This document shows, piece after piece, positions 41,117 through 51,511 of a stretch of DNA of 64,000 bases. The DNA is from UBA4874 sp002399435 (GTDB lineage: Bacteria > Bacillota > Clostridia > Caldicoprobacterales > DTU083), in assembly GCA_036823195.1 (NCBI GenBank), contig DAISGI010000001.1, positions 136,024 to 200,023 on the forward strand, read 5' to 3'. Position 1 is the stretch's first letter. Each line of letters begins with the position of its first letter. The notes beneath the pieces were generated by a model, which was not told where the DNA came from, did not search any database, and worked only from the letters and a program-made list of their open reading frames with translations. The position numbers and the translations under genes were made by a program.

Positions 41117-43006
41117 TTATGTTATTCTCTTGAATTTTTTCTCCAGCTCATATCGGCTGATTGTGATCAGGATCGGCCTTCCATGAGGACAGGTCAATGG
41201 AACTTTTTTACGGCTCAGATCCCTCAACAGGCTCCGGATTTCATTTTCCGACAATTTATCATTGGCCTTGACGGCTTTCTTACAGGACATCCGGATGATG
41301 TCCTCCTTCTGCAGGAGCAGTCTGGCATTGCCTGTCCTGTAATCCGGCTGATCCAGCAGCTCCCGGAATAAGTCCCTTAGATTGGATTCTTTGACCAAAA
41401 CAGGGACGGCCCGGACAAGAAAGGATTTCCCGCCAAAAGGCTCCATATCAAAACCAATGGAAGAAAAGCTCTGAAGGCTGTCCGACAGAACCAGATACTC
41501 GTCATGGGTGACCTCCAATACATAAGGGGGGGATAACTGTTGACTGAGCACTTTCTGTTTCTGGATAGCGTCCTTAAACTTTTCATAAAGCAAACGCTCA
41601 TGGGCGGCATGTTGATCAATGATGTAAAGATTCGTATCCGTTTCTGCCAGAATAAAAGTGGAAAAAGCGCTTCCTATTATATTCATTTTCCTGAAATGAC
41701 AGGAATCCATAGGATTGTCATCCTCCCCCGCATTCCTGCCGGATGTCCGGGGATCCTCCCCTTCCTTCCGGATATACATGGACCTGGATGCCATTTCTTC
41801 CTCCATCTGCAGGGGAATGTCCTTCTGCATCAGTGAAAGATCTTCCGAAGCGGACTTCCCGCCTTTCGAAACAGCCGTTATAGGATCCGGTTCGAAATGG
41901 TCCGTATCCGGGGAAAACAGTCCTTTAAAGGATGAGGAGGACACGGATGGCAACGCATCCAGCTGGACGGATTTCAGATGATTTTCCTCCACATTCAAGG
42001 AAGGTATATAAGGTTTTTTTCCCAGGAATCCTTTCAGACACTCCAGCAGAAGCTGATAGATCCTCTTCTGGTCCCGGAATCGAATTTCGGTTTTGGACGG
42101 GTGAACGTTTACATCAATATCCCTGGAAGGCAAACGGATGCTCAGAACGCACCAGGGAAAATGATTGATCATGGTCTGCTCCCGGGCAGCTTCCTCCACG
42201 CACTGGGACAATAGCGGACTTTTGATATATCTCCCGTTTACAAAGAAGGATTGATGACTGCGGTTGGTTCTGGCAAGGGAAGGTTTTCCCACATATCCAA
42301 AAACGGACAGGCTGCTTTCAGCCAGTTTCGCATCGATCGCAATCAGCTCATTTTTTACATCCTTTCCATATATGGTAATAATCGCATCCCGAAGGCAATT
42401 TGTTCCCGGAGAATGATAAATGATTTTCCCATTGCTGATATACTTGATGGAGATTTCAGGGTGAGCCAGAATCAGTTTGGCAGCCAGCTCGCTGATGGCG
42501 GCTGTTTCACTTCGTGGAGATTTCAGGAACTTCAATCTGGCCGGAGCATTGTAGAACAGGTTGCGGACAAGAATTGTCGTACCTTCCGGACATCCTGTCT
42601 CTTCCACACGGATCAGCTCGCCTCCATGATTGACCAGGCGATATCCGGATAACGCATTCCTTTGCCTTGTTACCATCTCCATCTGAGAAACAGAGCAGAT
42701 ACTTGCCAGGGCTTCTCCCCGAAAGCCAAGGGTTTGAATATTGCTTAAGTCATCCGCATCGGATATCTTGCTGGTGGCATGCCGCTGAAAGGACACTTTT
42801 GCATCCTCTTCCTCCATGCCTGTGCCATTGTCTGTCACACGGAGAAAGGAAATGCCTCCATTTTCCGCTTCCAGGGTAATGGCCTTTGCATCTGCATCGA
42901 TGGAATTTTCCATCAGTTCCTTGACAATGGAAGCCGGCCGCTCCACCACTTCGCCGGCAGCGATCTGATTCACAAGAAAATGATCCAGTTTATGTATTCT
43001 CGGCAT
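41117..43006 (-). CDS. mutL: DNA mismatch repair protein MutL
   Basis: A 629-residue GHKL ATPase with C-terminal endonuclease. N-terminal motifs: AAGEVVERPASIVKELMENS, DNGTGM, RHATSKI and LGFRGEALASI. The C-terminal metal-nuclease motif DQHAAHERLLYE and CPHGRPI are present, so this MutL should nick DNA itself, as in organisms without MutH. A long low-conservation linker lies over residues 340-440. It follows mutS after 82 bases. Confidence 0.97.
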   Translation of the reverse strand: MPRIHKLDHFLVNQIAAGEVVERPASIVKELMENSIDADAKAITLEAENGGISFLRVTDNGTGMEEEDAKVSFQRHATSKISDADDLSNIQTLGFRGEALASICSVSQMEMVTRQRNALSGYRLVNHGGELIRVEETGCPEGTTILVRNLFYNAPARLKFLKSPRSETAAISELAAKLILAHPEISIKYISNGKIIYHSPGTNCLRDAIITIYGKDVKNELIAIDAKLAESSLSVFGYVGKPSLARTNRSHQSFFVNGRYIKSPLLSQCVEEAAREQTMINHFPWCVLSIRLPSRDIDVNVHPSKTEIRFRDQKRIYQLLLECLKGFLGKKPYIPSLNVEENHLKSVQLDALPSVSSSSFKGLFSPDTDHFEPDPITAVSKGGKSASEDLSLMQKDIPLQMEEEMASRSMYIRKEGEDPRTSGRNAGEDDNPMDSCHFRKMNIIGSAFSTFILAETDTNLYIIDQHAAHERLLYEKFKDAIQKQKVLSQQLSPPYVLEVTHDEYLVLSDSLQSFSSIGFDMEPFGGKSFLVRAVPVLVKESNLRDLFRELLDQPDYRTGNARLLLQKEDIIRMSCKKAVKANDKLSENEIRSLLRDLSRKKVPLTCPHGRPILITISRYELEKKFKRIT

Positions 43007-43088
43007 GTTCTCACTCCCTCCTTACTGGTTCTATACAAGGCCAGCATCCCATCCGCGGAGATTCATTGTTTCTCCCTCCTTCCTGGCA

Positions 43089-45734
43089 TCACATTTTAGC
43101 TTTCCTTACCAGCCGATATAGAATATCCATGGCTTCCATTGGTGTAATATGATTGATATCCAGACTGCGCAGTTCCCGTTCCACCTCGGAAGGTCCTGAA
43201 TCCGGGGGATTCAACGCCTGTATGGAATTTCCCGGCTCATCGCCGCCCGGTTTGTCGCAGGTACTTGCGATTTCCTCCTCTGCCCTGGACTGGTGTATCC
43301 TGTCGTCTTCCTCCAGCCGTTTCAATATCTTCTTTGCCCGCTCCACCACGGCATCCGGCAGGCCAGCCAGTCTTGCCACCTGAATACCGAAGCTTCGGTC
43401 CGCCCCTCCCCGGACGATTTTACGCAGGAACAGAATATCATCCCCCTGCTCTTTCACCGCAACCCGGTAATTCTTTACTCCCGGAAGACTGCCTTCCAGT
43501 TCCGTCAATTCATGATAATGTGTGGCAAACAGGGTTTTTGACTTTAATGACGGCTCTTCGCAGATATGCTCCACTACGGCATAGGCAATGCTGAGGCCAT
43601 CAAAGGTACTGGTGCCACGGCCAATTTCATCCAGAATCAGCAGGCTGTTGGATGTGGCATTATTGAGAATATTGGCAACTTCGCTCATCTCCACCATAAA
43701 GGTACTCTGTCCGGAAGCTAGATCATCCGATGCGCCAACCCGTGTAAAGATTCGATCCACCAGTCCGATTTTTGCTTTTCTTGCCGGAACAAAGCAACCG
43801 ATTTGAGCCAGCAGCACAATCAGGGCAACCTGGCGCATATAAGTACTTTTTCCCGCCATATTGGGCCCGGTAATGATCATGAAATGATCTTCGCCTGTTT
43901 TCATGTCGGTGTCATTGGGGACAAATAAGCCGTGGGGAAGCGCTTTTTCCACAACAGGATGCCGACCGTCCAGGATTTGGAGGACTCCGTCTTCCCGGAT
44001 CTCTGGCCGGACATAACCATTTGCGTAGGATACCCGTGCCAGGGAGTACAAAGCATCCAGAGCGGCAAGGATCCCCGCAACATTCTGAATCCGGGAAACC
44101 TGTGCCGCTGTCTGCTCCCGTATCTCCGCAAACAGCCGATACTCCAGGCGAATGCTTTTGTCCTCTGCACCCATAATGGTATTTTCCATTTCCTTTAGCT
44201 CCGGGGTAATGTATCGTTCTGAATTGGCAAGGGTCTGCTTTCGCATATAGGAATCCGGGACCAGACTCAGGTTGGGTTTGGTCACATCGATGTAATAACC
44301 AAAAACCTTGTTAAATCCTATTTTTAAGTTCCGGATTCCCGTCTGTTCCCGTTCCTGTTGTTCCAGGGATGCAATCCATTTTTTCCCATCCGTCATGGCC
44401 AGCCGGTACCGGTCCAGTTCTTCATTCCAACCGTCCTTTATGAGGCTACCCTCCCGGAGGGAAATGGGCGGATCATCAAAAATGGATTTTTCGAGAAGCC
44501 CCCGGGTATCCTCCAGCACGTCCATTTTTTCATAAAACCCTGCCAAAAGACGGCTCCTGCACTGCGCCAGAAGATTTTTTACTGCCGGCAGAATGGCAAG
44601 GGAATTCTTCAGGGAAAGCATATCCCTGGCATTTGCATTGCCAAAGGTAATCCGGCTTGCCAACCTTTCCAGATCATGGACCTTCCCCAGCTGATCTTTT
44701 ATCTCATCCATCCAAAGTGGGTGGCGGATCATCTCTTCCACTGCATTGAGACGGCCTTCCACCGCTTCTTTTTGGATTAGGGGCTGCTGTACCCACTGCC
44801 GGAGCATTCTTCCGCCCATGGCGGTGTTCGTTTGATCCAGAAGCCACAGTACGGACCCTTTTTTCCCTTTTCCCCGTATGGTCTCCGTCAGTTCCAGATT
44901 CCTGCGGGCTGCGGCATCCAGCATCATATAGGATTGAGGTAAATAAACCCTGATCCGGTTAATGTGCTGCAGGGCATTTTTCTGGGTTTCCGACAAATAT
45001 TCCAATAGAGCCCCTGCCGCACAAATTCCAAGCTTCATATCCTGGCACCCAAAACCGTCCAGAGACTGTACCCTGAAATGTTCCAGCAGGCAGCGGTATG
45101 CATTGGACCATTGGTATGCCCACTCATGATAAGGGGTGATAAAGGGGGAAAACCGGCTTCGTATGGTGTTCAGGAAAGAAGAATCCGATGGGAGATCTTC
45201 ACTGATCAGGACTTCACTGGGCCGAATTCTCGCCAGCTCATCCATCAATTGATTCTCCGCGTTGCCCGACGTAATCTCCGAAATAAAAAATTCACCGGTT
45301 GAAACATCCACGCCGGAAAGGCCGTAAGCATTTCCATCCTTCTTCAGGGAAAGCAGAAAGTTATTTGTTTTCTCTTCCAGCATAGAGCTTTCCAGAACGG
45401 TCCCGGGAGTTACCACCCGGATCACCTGGCGCTCCACCAGCCCTTTTGCTTCCGAAGGATCCTGGGTTTGTTCGCATATTGCCACCTTATGCCCGTTTTC
45501 AATCAGCTTTGCAATATAGCTGTCCACGGCATGATACGGGACCCCGCACATGGGTGCTCTTTCCTTCAGACCGCAGTCCTTTCCCGTCAGGGCAATTTCC
45601 AGCTCCCTGGATGCCAGAATGGCATCCTCAAAGAACATTTCATAAAAATCACCCAATCGAAAAAAAAGTATGGTGTCCTTGTATTGCTCCTTTATCTGAA
45701 AATATTGCTGCATCATCGGAGTTAATCCTGCCAT
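43089..45734 (-). CDS. mutS: DNA mismatch repair protein MutS
   Basis: An 881-residue mismatch sensor. The N-terminal mismatch-binding domain begins LTPMMQQYFQIKEQYKDTIL and has the FFRLGDFYEMFFEDA motif with the Phe-x-Glu mismatch wedge; the C-terminal ABC ATPase has Walker A TGPNMAGKSTYMRQ, signature STFMVEMSEVANIL and Walker B LLILDEIGRGTSTFDG. A TTG two codons upstream is in frame but abuts the GGGAGG ribosome site, so ATG 45734 is used. Preceded by a good promoter at 45778-45806. Confidence 0.97.
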   Translation of the reverse strand: MAGLTPMMQQYFQIKEQYKDTILFFRLGDFYEMFFEDAILASRELEIALTGKDCGLKERAPMCGVPYHAVDSYIAKLIENGHKVAICEQTQDPSEAKGLVERQVIRVVTPGTVLESSMLEEKTNNFLLSLKKDGNAYGLSGVDVSTGEFFISEITSGNAENQLMDELARIRPSEVLISEDLPSDSSFLNTIRSRFSPFITPYHEWAYQWSNAYRCLLEHFRVQSLDGFGCQDMKLGICAAGALLEYLSETQKNALQHINRIRVYLPQSYMMLDAAARRNLELTETIRGKGKKGSVLWLLDQTNTAMGGRMLRQWVQQPLIQKEAVEGRLNAVEEMIRHPLWMDEIKDQLGKVHDLERLASRITFGNANARDMLSLKNSLAILPAVKNLLAQCRSRLLAGFYEKMDVLEDTRGLLEKSIFDDPPISLREGSLIKDGWNEELDRYRLAMTDGKKWIASLEQQEREQTGIRNLKIGFNKVFGYYIDVTKPNLSLVPDSYMRKQTLANSERYITPELKEMENTIMGAEDKSIRLEYRLFAEIREQTAAQVSRIQNVAGILAALDALYSLARVSYANGYVRPEIREDGVLQILDGRHPVVEKALPHGLFVPNDTDMKTGEDHFMIITGPNMAGKSTYMRQVALIVLLAQIGCFVPARKAKIGLVDRIFTRVGASDDLASGQSTFMVEMSEVANILNNATSNSLLILDEIGRGTSTFDGLSIAYAVVEHICEEPSLKSKTLFATHYHELTELEGSLPGVKNYRVAVKEQGDDILFLRKIVRGGADRSFGIQVARLAGLPDAVVERAKKILKRLEEDDRIHQSRAEEEIASTCDKPGGDEPGNSIQALNPPDSGPSEVERELRSLDINHITPMEAMDILYRLVRKAKM

Positions 45735-45777
45735 AAACAACCTCCCACTCCCTAAGCTTGCCGCTATTTATTCTATT

Positions 45778-45806
45778 ATTATAACCCGTACCATGCGAGC
45801 CTGCAA
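45778..45806 (-). promoter_or_regulatory. Sigma-A promoter of the mutS-mutL-miaA-hfq block
   Basis: On the minus strand TTGCAG (45806-45801), 17 bases, TATAAT (45783-45778), 44 bases before the mutS start. Confidence 0.7.
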
Positions 45807-45947
45807 GTTTCCGCATTTTTCCGCGGAATCCGGGATGACCGGAATGCATTTGTTGAATCCTGAGTTTTGTCTCTTTCCCGTTGCATAAACCAGCCAATAT
45901 TGAACAATCTAATCAGGAATAGAATTTTGTTCTTTTGGGAGAATCAA

Positions 45948-47561
45948 ATGAAAATAAGGAAGCGGAATAAAAACCCCAAAAACAGAAAATCCATGGAAGA
46001 AAGGCAGTCCCATACCTCCAGAAGTGAAGACACGGTAAGTTTTAAGCTCTCCAGGGACGGGAAGGAGAACCTTCAGAAATTCAAGGCATTTCTGGAGGAA
46101 AGCTCCGATGCGGTTTTTCGTCAATTTGAGCTTGGGACCAGCGGCATTTCCTGTGCTTTGGTTTATATCGACGGCCTGGTGGATAAAATGGTGATCCAAC
46201 AAATGATCATGAGGCCCATGATGCTTGAACTATCGAAACTGGAGAAGTCCGGGATTATGATCGGGCAAGAAAATGCCTATGATTTTGTGGAAAATCATAT
46301 TATTACCGTTGGAGAGGTCCAGGAAGCGGAAACATTGGACAAAGCCATGCGCTTTGTTATGTCCGGGGAAGTGGTGTTGATTCTGGATGGATATGACAAA
46401 GTTCTCATTGTCAATGCGCGTGGATGGCCGGACCGGAGCATCTCCGATCCCGATACAGAAGGTGTCATCCGGGGCGCAAAAGAGGGCTTTACGGAAACTT
46501 TGCGAACCAATACGGCTCTCCTGAGAAGAAAATGCAAGGATCCCAATATGGTAATCCGCACCATACAGCTGGGCAGAAGAAGTAAAACAGATGTCGCTTA
46601 TGTCTATATCAAGGGAATTACCGATCCGGGTCTGATTACAGAGCTGGAGGAAAGACTGAGCAGAGTTGATATTGATCAGATTTTCAGTTCCGGCCATCTG
46701 GAGCAGCTGATTGAGGACAGCTCCAACTCGCCCTTTCCTCAAATGCAGGCGACGGAACGGCCGGATAAAACCGTAGCCAATCTGATGGAGGGCAGGATTG
46801 CCATCCTCACGGATAACAGTCCATTTGCCCTGCTGGTCCCTGCAACGTTTGCACAGTTTTTTCAAAGCCCTGAAGATTACAGTGAAAGATGGATTATTTC
46901 CTCCTTTATTCGGGCACTGCGCTGGATTGCTTCTTTCCTGGCGGTATTTACTCCGGCTGTCTATATTGCCCTGGTGAGTTTTCATTCGGGCCTGATACCG
47001 ATACGGCTGGCCCTTTCCATTGCCGCTACAAGGTCCCAGGTCCCATTTCCGTCCATTGTGGAGGCAATTATCATGGAGACCACCTTTGAGCTGCTGAGGG
47101 AATCCGGTGCAAGACTTCCGAAGCCAATCGGCCAGACGATCGGCATTGTAGGCGGGCTTATCATAGGGGATGCAGCGGTCCGTGCAGGTTTGACCAGCCC
47201 AACCATGGTAATCGTTGTTTCCCTGACTGCCATAGCATCCTTTGTCATACCAACCTACAGCGCGGCAATTGGCCTCCGGATCATGCGTTTTCCGTTAATG
47301 CTTCTGGCAGGGACTCTGGGTCTCTATGGAGTCATGATAGGCTTTATCGCAATCAACATTGAGCTGATATCCATGAAAAGCTTTGGAATGAGCTACATGA
47401 CGCCTCAGTCCCCGCTGATTCTGCAGGATCTGAAGGATTTTGTCATTCGGGGACCTGCCAAAAAGATGAGAAAAAGACCGGTTCAATCCTATGCAATAGA
47501 TATGGTGCGAATGGATATGAATGAGAGGGAGAATCATGAAGAAACAACAGGGATTGAGTAA
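45948..47561 (+). CDS. gerA: Spore germinant receptor A subunit (GerA family)
   Basis: A 537-residue inner-membrane subunit of a nutrient germinant receptor. A cytoplasmic N-terminal domain (to about residue 300, with FRQFELGTSGISCALVYIDG and GRRSKTDVAYVYIKGITDP) is followed by several transmembrane helices (FLAVFTPAVYIALVSFHSGL, MLLAGTLGLYGVMIGFIAIN) and conserved PFPSIVEAIIMETTFELLRE. The basic extension before residue 45 is common. ATG 45948 follows GGGAGA. First gene of gerA-gerB-gerC, overlapping gerB by 26 bases. Confidence 0.95.
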   Translation: MKIRKRNKNPKNRKSMEERQSHTSRSEDTVSFKLSRDGKENLQKFKAFLEESSDAVFRQFELGTSGISCALVYIDGLVDKMVIQQMIMRPMMLELSKLEKSGIMIGQENAYDFVENHIITVGEVQEAETLDKAMRFVMSGEVVLILDGYDKVLIVNARGWPDRSISDPDTEGVIRGAKEGFTETLRTNTALLRRKCKDPNMVIRTIQLGRRSKTDVAYVYIKGITDPGLITELEERLSRVDIDQIFSSGHLEQLIEDSSNSPFPQMQATERPDKTVANLMEGRIAILTDNSPFALLVPATFAQFFQSPEDYSERWIISSFIRALRWIASFLAVFTPAVYIALVSFHSGLIPIRLALSIAATRSQVPFPSIVEAIIMETTFELLRESGARLPKPIGQTIGIVGGLIIGDAAVRAGLTSPTMVIVVSLTAIASFVIPTYSAAIGLRIMRFPLMLLAGTLGLYGVMIGFIAINIELISMKSFGMSYMTPQSPLILQDLKDFVIRGPAKKMRKRPVQSYAIDMVRMDMNERENHEETTGIE

Positions 47562-48633
47562 TTTCCAGATCACAGCTGTTGTGACACAGAGCATGATCGG
47601 GCTCATTTTACTGGGGATTGCACGCCGGGCCGCCCGTCTGGCCGGAATCGACGGGGTATTCGTCACTTTGCTTACAGGTGTTCTGTCTGCTGCAATCGCA
47701 GCTGTCATGATCCTTCTTTGCAATCGCTTTCCCAATCTGACCGTGATTGAATTTTCACAGGAAATACTCGGTAAATTTTTTGGCAGGTTGTATGGCGCTT
47801 TCTTTGTTTTCTATGCCATGCTGGTGACAGCTGTGACGGTACGGGGGTTTGCAGATGCATTGAAGATGCTGTTGCTGCCGAAAACTCCGATTGAATTTGT
47901 CATGATCACCATGCTGATTCTCTGTTCCTATTGCGTTGCAGGCGGAATCAGTTCCGTGTCCAGAATCAATGAAATCTTTCTGTTTCCGGTGATTATCGTC
48001 ATCTCTCTGGTCATACTGATGAACATGGGAGACGTAGATTTATTTCGGTATCGTGCTGTCTTTTCCAATGGAATCAAGCCAATTCTAAATGGGATACCCG
48101 AAATGTCCACAGCATATCTTGGCTACGAGATTCTTCTCTTCCTTGCGCCTGTGGTAAAGAATAAAGATAAGATGATGCCATACGGCCTGTCCGGAATCGC
48201 AATTCCCCTGGTTCTCTATACCGGTTTGGTCTTTGTATCCATTGGCGTTGACGGTGCTCTGGCAACTGCGGATATCATCTATCCGACGATCCAGCTGGCC
48301 AGACGTATCTCCCTGCTCGGGTCCTCTATAGAGAAATTTGACATTCTCTTTATCCTGCTGTGGATTCTGTCAATTTATACAACGCTTATTACATTTCTGT
48401 ATATGGCATCCATTTCCGTAACCCGTCTGGCAGGTCTCCGGAATTATAAACCCTTTATCTTTATATTGATTCCATTGATCTATATGATTGCCATCCTACC
48501 GGAGGACATTGCAGATTTAAACACTGTTGTCCTGCTGTCTGATTATATTGGAATGGCTGTGGTACTCAGCTGCATCCCTATGTTGCTGATATCCATCGTT
48601 CGAAAAAAAGGGGGAAAGAATAATGGTTCGTAA
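47536..48633 (+). CDS. gerB: Spore germinant receptor B subunit (GerB permease family)
   Basis: A 365-residue amino-acid-permease-like membrane protein with about ten helices, the probable germinant-binding subunit of the receptor. It begins KKQQGLSNFQITAVVTQSMI, and the family-typical SRINEIFLFPVIIVISLVI and TAYLGYEILLFLAPVV segments are visible. ATG 47536 has GAGGGA upstream within the gerA 3' end. Overlaps gerC by 11 bases. Which nutrient it senses cannot be read from sequence. Confidence 0.94.
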   Translation: MKKQQGLSNFQITAVVTQSMIGLILLGIARRAARLAGIDGVFVTLLTGVLSAAIAAVMILLCNRFPNLTVIEFSQEILGKFFGRLYGAFFVFYAMLVTAVTVRGFADALKMLLLPKTPIEFVMITMLILCSYCVAGGISSVSRINEIFLFPVIIVISLVILMNMGDVDLFRYRAVFSNGIKPILNGIPEMSTAYLGYEILLFLAPVVKNKDKMMPYGLSGIAIPLVLYTGLVFVSIGVDGALATADIIYPTIQLARRISLLGSSIEKFDILFILLWILSIYTTLITFLYMASISVTRLAGLRNYKPFIFILIPLIYMIAILPEDIADLNTVVLLSDYIGMAVVLSCIPMLLISIVRKKGGKNNGS

Positions 48634-49765
48634 AAAGCTTGTCCTTTTTCTCTTCCTGATTCCTTCCCTGCTTTTGACGACGACATCCTGCTGGGACCGG
48701 ATTGAAATTGAGGATCAGGCCATTATTATCGGCATGGCCATGGATCTGGCGGAAGATCAGAAAAAGATCGTGGTTACCTTTCAGATAGCACAGCCACGGG
48801 CCTATGTGGCAGAGTCCCAGAGCAGCGAGGAGGGGTATTACAATGTCACAAAAACAGCGGAAGACCTGGCCGGCGCCAGAAATAAGCTATCCAGGAGCAC
48901 CAACATGATTCCAACGCTGGAACAGTGCCAGGTGGTACTCGTGGGTGATAAGCTGGCCAAAAAAGGTCTGAGCGGCTATATGGATTTTTTGCTGCGGACC
49001 CATGAAGCCAGAAGGCAGCTTCAGATAGGAGTGGTGCAGGGGTTGGCGCGGCATATGCTGGAAATAAAATTCAAATCCGATCTGGCTCCCTCTTTTGTGA
49101 TATCGGAAATGATGAGTCGAGACAGTCAATATAACTTTCGGATGACAGATTTTATGAGCCTGGAAAAGCTGCATACGGCTTTTGTCGAAAAAAATGACTT
49201 CATTCTTCCCCAGATCAAACAAACGGAAAACGGGTTGTATATGGCCGGTGGTGCTGTTTTTAAAGGCTTTGAACTGGTGGGATGGTTTAGCGGAGAAGAA
49301 ATGATGGGCGCCCGATTTATGAGGGGAGATGCATCTTCCGGATACCTGACAGTGGATATGCCTTCTTCCATGGGGAAAAAGATCATGCTGAGAGTCTATG
49401 AGACGAAATCGGATTTTCATCCGGAAATAAGAGACGATAAGCTGGTAGCTGTCCTGAATCTACGTCTGGAAGGAGACATTGACGAAATTGTCCATCCCAA
49501 TGGAAACTGGACCGGCAAAAAACTAATTGACCAATGTTCCACTCAGATTGAGAAATATGTGAGGGTGATCGTCAATGATGCATTCCATAAGTCCCAGCGT
49601 GTTTATGACAGTGAGCCTTTTCGTCTGAAGGAAAAGTTAAAATGTTATTATCCGGCTTTCTGGAAAGCCAATTCTGCAAATTGGGATGAAATCTATCAGG
49701 CTGCGGAACTGAAGGCAAATATTGACGTCAATATTCGAAGGGTGGGAGAAATCAGCAGCCCCTGA
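48623..49765 (+). CDS. gerC: Spore germinant receptor C subunit, Ger(x)C lipoprotein
   Basis: A 380-residue lipoprotein subunit of the receptor. The signal sequence LVLFLFLIPSLLLTTTSCWD carries the lipidated Cys followed by WDR-IEIEDQAIIIGMAMD, a hallmark of the Ger(x)C family. The three-domain extracellular body follows, including ISEMMSRDSQYNFRMTDF. It completes a canonical tricistronic ger operon. Confidence 0.94.
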   Translation: MVRKKLVLFLFLIPSLLLTTTSCWDRIEIEDQAIIIGMAMDLAEDQKKIVVTFQIAQPRAYVAESQSSEEGYYNVTKTAEDLAGARNKLSRSTNMIPTLEQCQVVLVGDKLAKKGLSGYMDFLLRTHEARRQLQIGVVQGLARHMLEIKFKSDLAPSFVISEMMSRDSQYNFRMTDFMSLEKLHTAFVEKNDFILPQIKQTENGLYMAGGAVFKGFELVGWFSGEEMMGARFMRGDASSGYLTVDMPSSMGKKIMLRVYETKSDFHPEIRDDKLVAVLNLRLEGDIDEIVHPNGNWTGKKLIDQCSTQIEKYVRVIVNDAFHKSQRVYDSEPFRLKEKLKCYYPAFWKANSANWDEIYQAAELKANIDVNIRRVGEISSP

Positions 49766-49779
49766 AAACGACCTTCCTG

Positions 49780-49986
49780 TCAGGAAAAGAACATGGAAAT
49801 CAGCAAAAGTACCAAACCGCCTCCGATATAAAAATATCCGACGTATTTTCCGATTTTAACTTCCATCGGATACCGGTCGTCTTTCAGCATGTGGGGGTAA
49901 ACAAAAGAAAGAATCAGCCCGCAGATCACTGCCAGTCCGACAAAATACGAGGTAAACCACAATTTCAAAAAACGAAGCAATGCCAT
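49780..49986 (-). CDS. Small two-helix membrane protein of unknown function
   Basis: A 68-residue protein with two hydrophobic helices (SYFVGLAVICGLILSFVYP and YFYIGGGLVLLLISMFF) separated by a charged loop (KDDRYPMEVKIGK). ATG 49986 is preceded by an excellent AAGGAGGGG, the main reason for accepting it as a gene; a longer reading upstream has no support. It converges with gerC and is divergent from miaB. I do not recognise the family. Confidence 0.65.
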   Translation of the reverse strand: MALLRFLKLWFTSYFVGLAVICGLILSFVYPHMLKDDRYPMEVKIGKYVGYFYIGGGLVLLLISMFFS

Positions 49987-50032
49987 GGAAACCCCTCCTT
50001 TTAAAATGAGTATTCCCGAAAGCCTCAGGAAC

Positions 50033-50061
50033 TTGCACAAAAGGCAAACAATCGATATAAT
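50033..50061 (+). promoter_or_regulatory. Sigma-A promoter of miaB
   Basis: TTGCAC at 50033-50038, 17 bases, TATAAT at 50056-50061, ending 31 bases before the miaB ATG. Confidence 0.7.
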
Positions 50062-50092
50062 AAATTTATTATGATTGGAAAGGGAGACAAAT

Positions 50093-51511
50093 ATGCGGGC
50101 TGAAAACCATGCTTTTGCTGTCCCGGAAAAAGAGAAGGAGAAACAGGCCATAGAGGCTTTGCAGCAACAGATTCTCGGTTCCGGATTGAAATACCATATT
50201 ATAACTTATGGATGTCAGATGAATGTGCATGATTCCGAAATGCTGGCCGGAATGCTGACGGAAATTGGTTATGAGGAGACCGATCAACAGCAGGAAGCGG
50301 ATCTGATCCTGTTCAATACCTGTTGTGTCCGGAACAATGCCGAGCGGAGAGTCTATGGCAACGTAGGGGCCTTAAAGTCATACAAGCAGGAAAATCCCGA
50401 CCGGATCGTTGGCGTCTGCGGATGCATGATGCAGCAGCCGGAAGTATCTGCCGATCTCGTCCGGAAGTTTCCCTTTATTGATCTGGTTTTTGGCACACAC
50501 AGCCTTCCTCACTTCCCTTCCCTGCTGCTGCAGGCTTTGGAGTTCAGGGAAACGGTAGTAGAAATTCCGGATACCGAAGGAGAACTGACCGAATCCGAAT
50601 CCATTCCTGTGAAACGGGCTGCCGGTACAGGTGCATGGGTCACCATCATGCATGGATGCAACAACTTCTGCAGCTATTGTATTGTTCCTTATGTCCGTGG
50701 GAGGGAAAGAAGCCGTCGGCCGGAGAACATTCTGGAAGAAATCACTGAGCTTGTACAGGAGGGATACCGGGAGGTCACCCTGCTTGGGCAGAATGTGAAT
50801 TCCTATGGAAAGGATCTGGAAACCCCCTTTCCGTTTCATGCTCTGCTCAGGGAGATCAATCAAATAAGCGGGATGGAAAGAATACGGTTCATGACATCCC
50901 ATCCGAAGGATCTGTCAGAGAATCTGATCCTTGCCATGGCAGAATGCGACAAGGTATGCGAGCACCTCCACCTTCCCGTTCAGGCAGGCAGTGACCGGAT
51001 CCTTCGGGCAATGAACCGAAGATATACCGTGCAAGGCTATCGGACATTGGTGGGCAGGATCCGTCAGGCTATACCGGATATTGCCCTGACCACGGATATC
51101 ATTGTTGGATTTCCGGGGGAGACGGAAGAGGATTTTCAGGAGACCCTGGATCTTGTGGGACAGATGCGGTATGATTCTGCCTATACTTTCCTGTATTCCC
51201 CGCGATCCGGTACTCCTGCCGCAAAGCGGAAGGATCCATTGAGTCCGGAGGAAAAAAAGGAACGGCTCTATCGGCTGAATGCATTGCAGAATAGAATAAG
51301 CAAGGAAAAAAATCAGGAATATGACGGACGGACGGTGGAAGTGCTGGTGGAGGGGCCCAGCAAGAATAATCCGGATGTTCTCACCGGCAGAACCCGTACC
51401 AATAAAACCGTGAATTTCACAGGCAGTGCGGGACTTGTCGGGCAATTGACCATGGTTCAGATTACAAAAGCGCATTCCTGGTCCCTGGAAGGGGAGGTGA
51501 TTGAAAAATGA
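50093..51511 (+). CDS. miaB: tRNA-2-methylthio-N6-dimethylallyladenosine synthase
   Basis: A 472-residue radical-SAM methylthiotransferase that converts i6A37 to ms2i6A37 in tRNA. The N-terminal UPF0004 domain has the three cluster cysteines (ITYGCQMNVHDSE, NTCCVRNNAE, GVCGCMMQQ); the radical-SAM CxxxCxxC is in HGCNNFCSYCIVPYVRGRE; a TRAM domain ends the protein. It acts on MiaA products (miaA is at 40153-41100). ATG 50093 follows AAAGGGAG. It overlaps the next gene (ATGA). Confidence 0.96.
   Translation: MRAENHAFAVPEKEKEKQAIEALQQQILGSGLKYHIITYGCQMNVHDSEMLAGMLTEIGYEETDQQQEADLILFNTCCVRNNAERRVYGNVGALKSYKQENPDRIVGVCGCMMQQPEVSADLVRKFPFIDLVFGTHSLPHFPSLLLQALEFRETVVEIPDTEGELTESESIPVKRAAGTGAWVTIMHGCNNFCSYCIVPYVRGRERSRRPENILEEITELVQEGYREVTLLGQNVNSYGKDLETPFPFHALLREINQISGMERIRFMTSHPKDLSENLILAMAECDKVCEHLHLPVQAGSDRILRAMNRRYTVQGYRTLVGRIRQAIPDIALTTDIIVGFPGETEEDFQETLDLVGQMRYDSAYTFLYSPRSGTPAAKRKDPLSPEEKKERLYRLNALQNRISKEKNQEYDGRTVEVLVEGPSKNNPDVLTGRTRTNKTVNFTGSAGLVGQLTMVQITKAHSWSLEGEVIEK

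Noticed and set aside
45861..45890. Possible sigma-G promoter (TGAGTT, 17 bases, CATAAAC) before the ger operon
   Set aside because: Placement is right for a germinant-receptor operon but both elements have two mismatches, so it is not separable from chance by eye.
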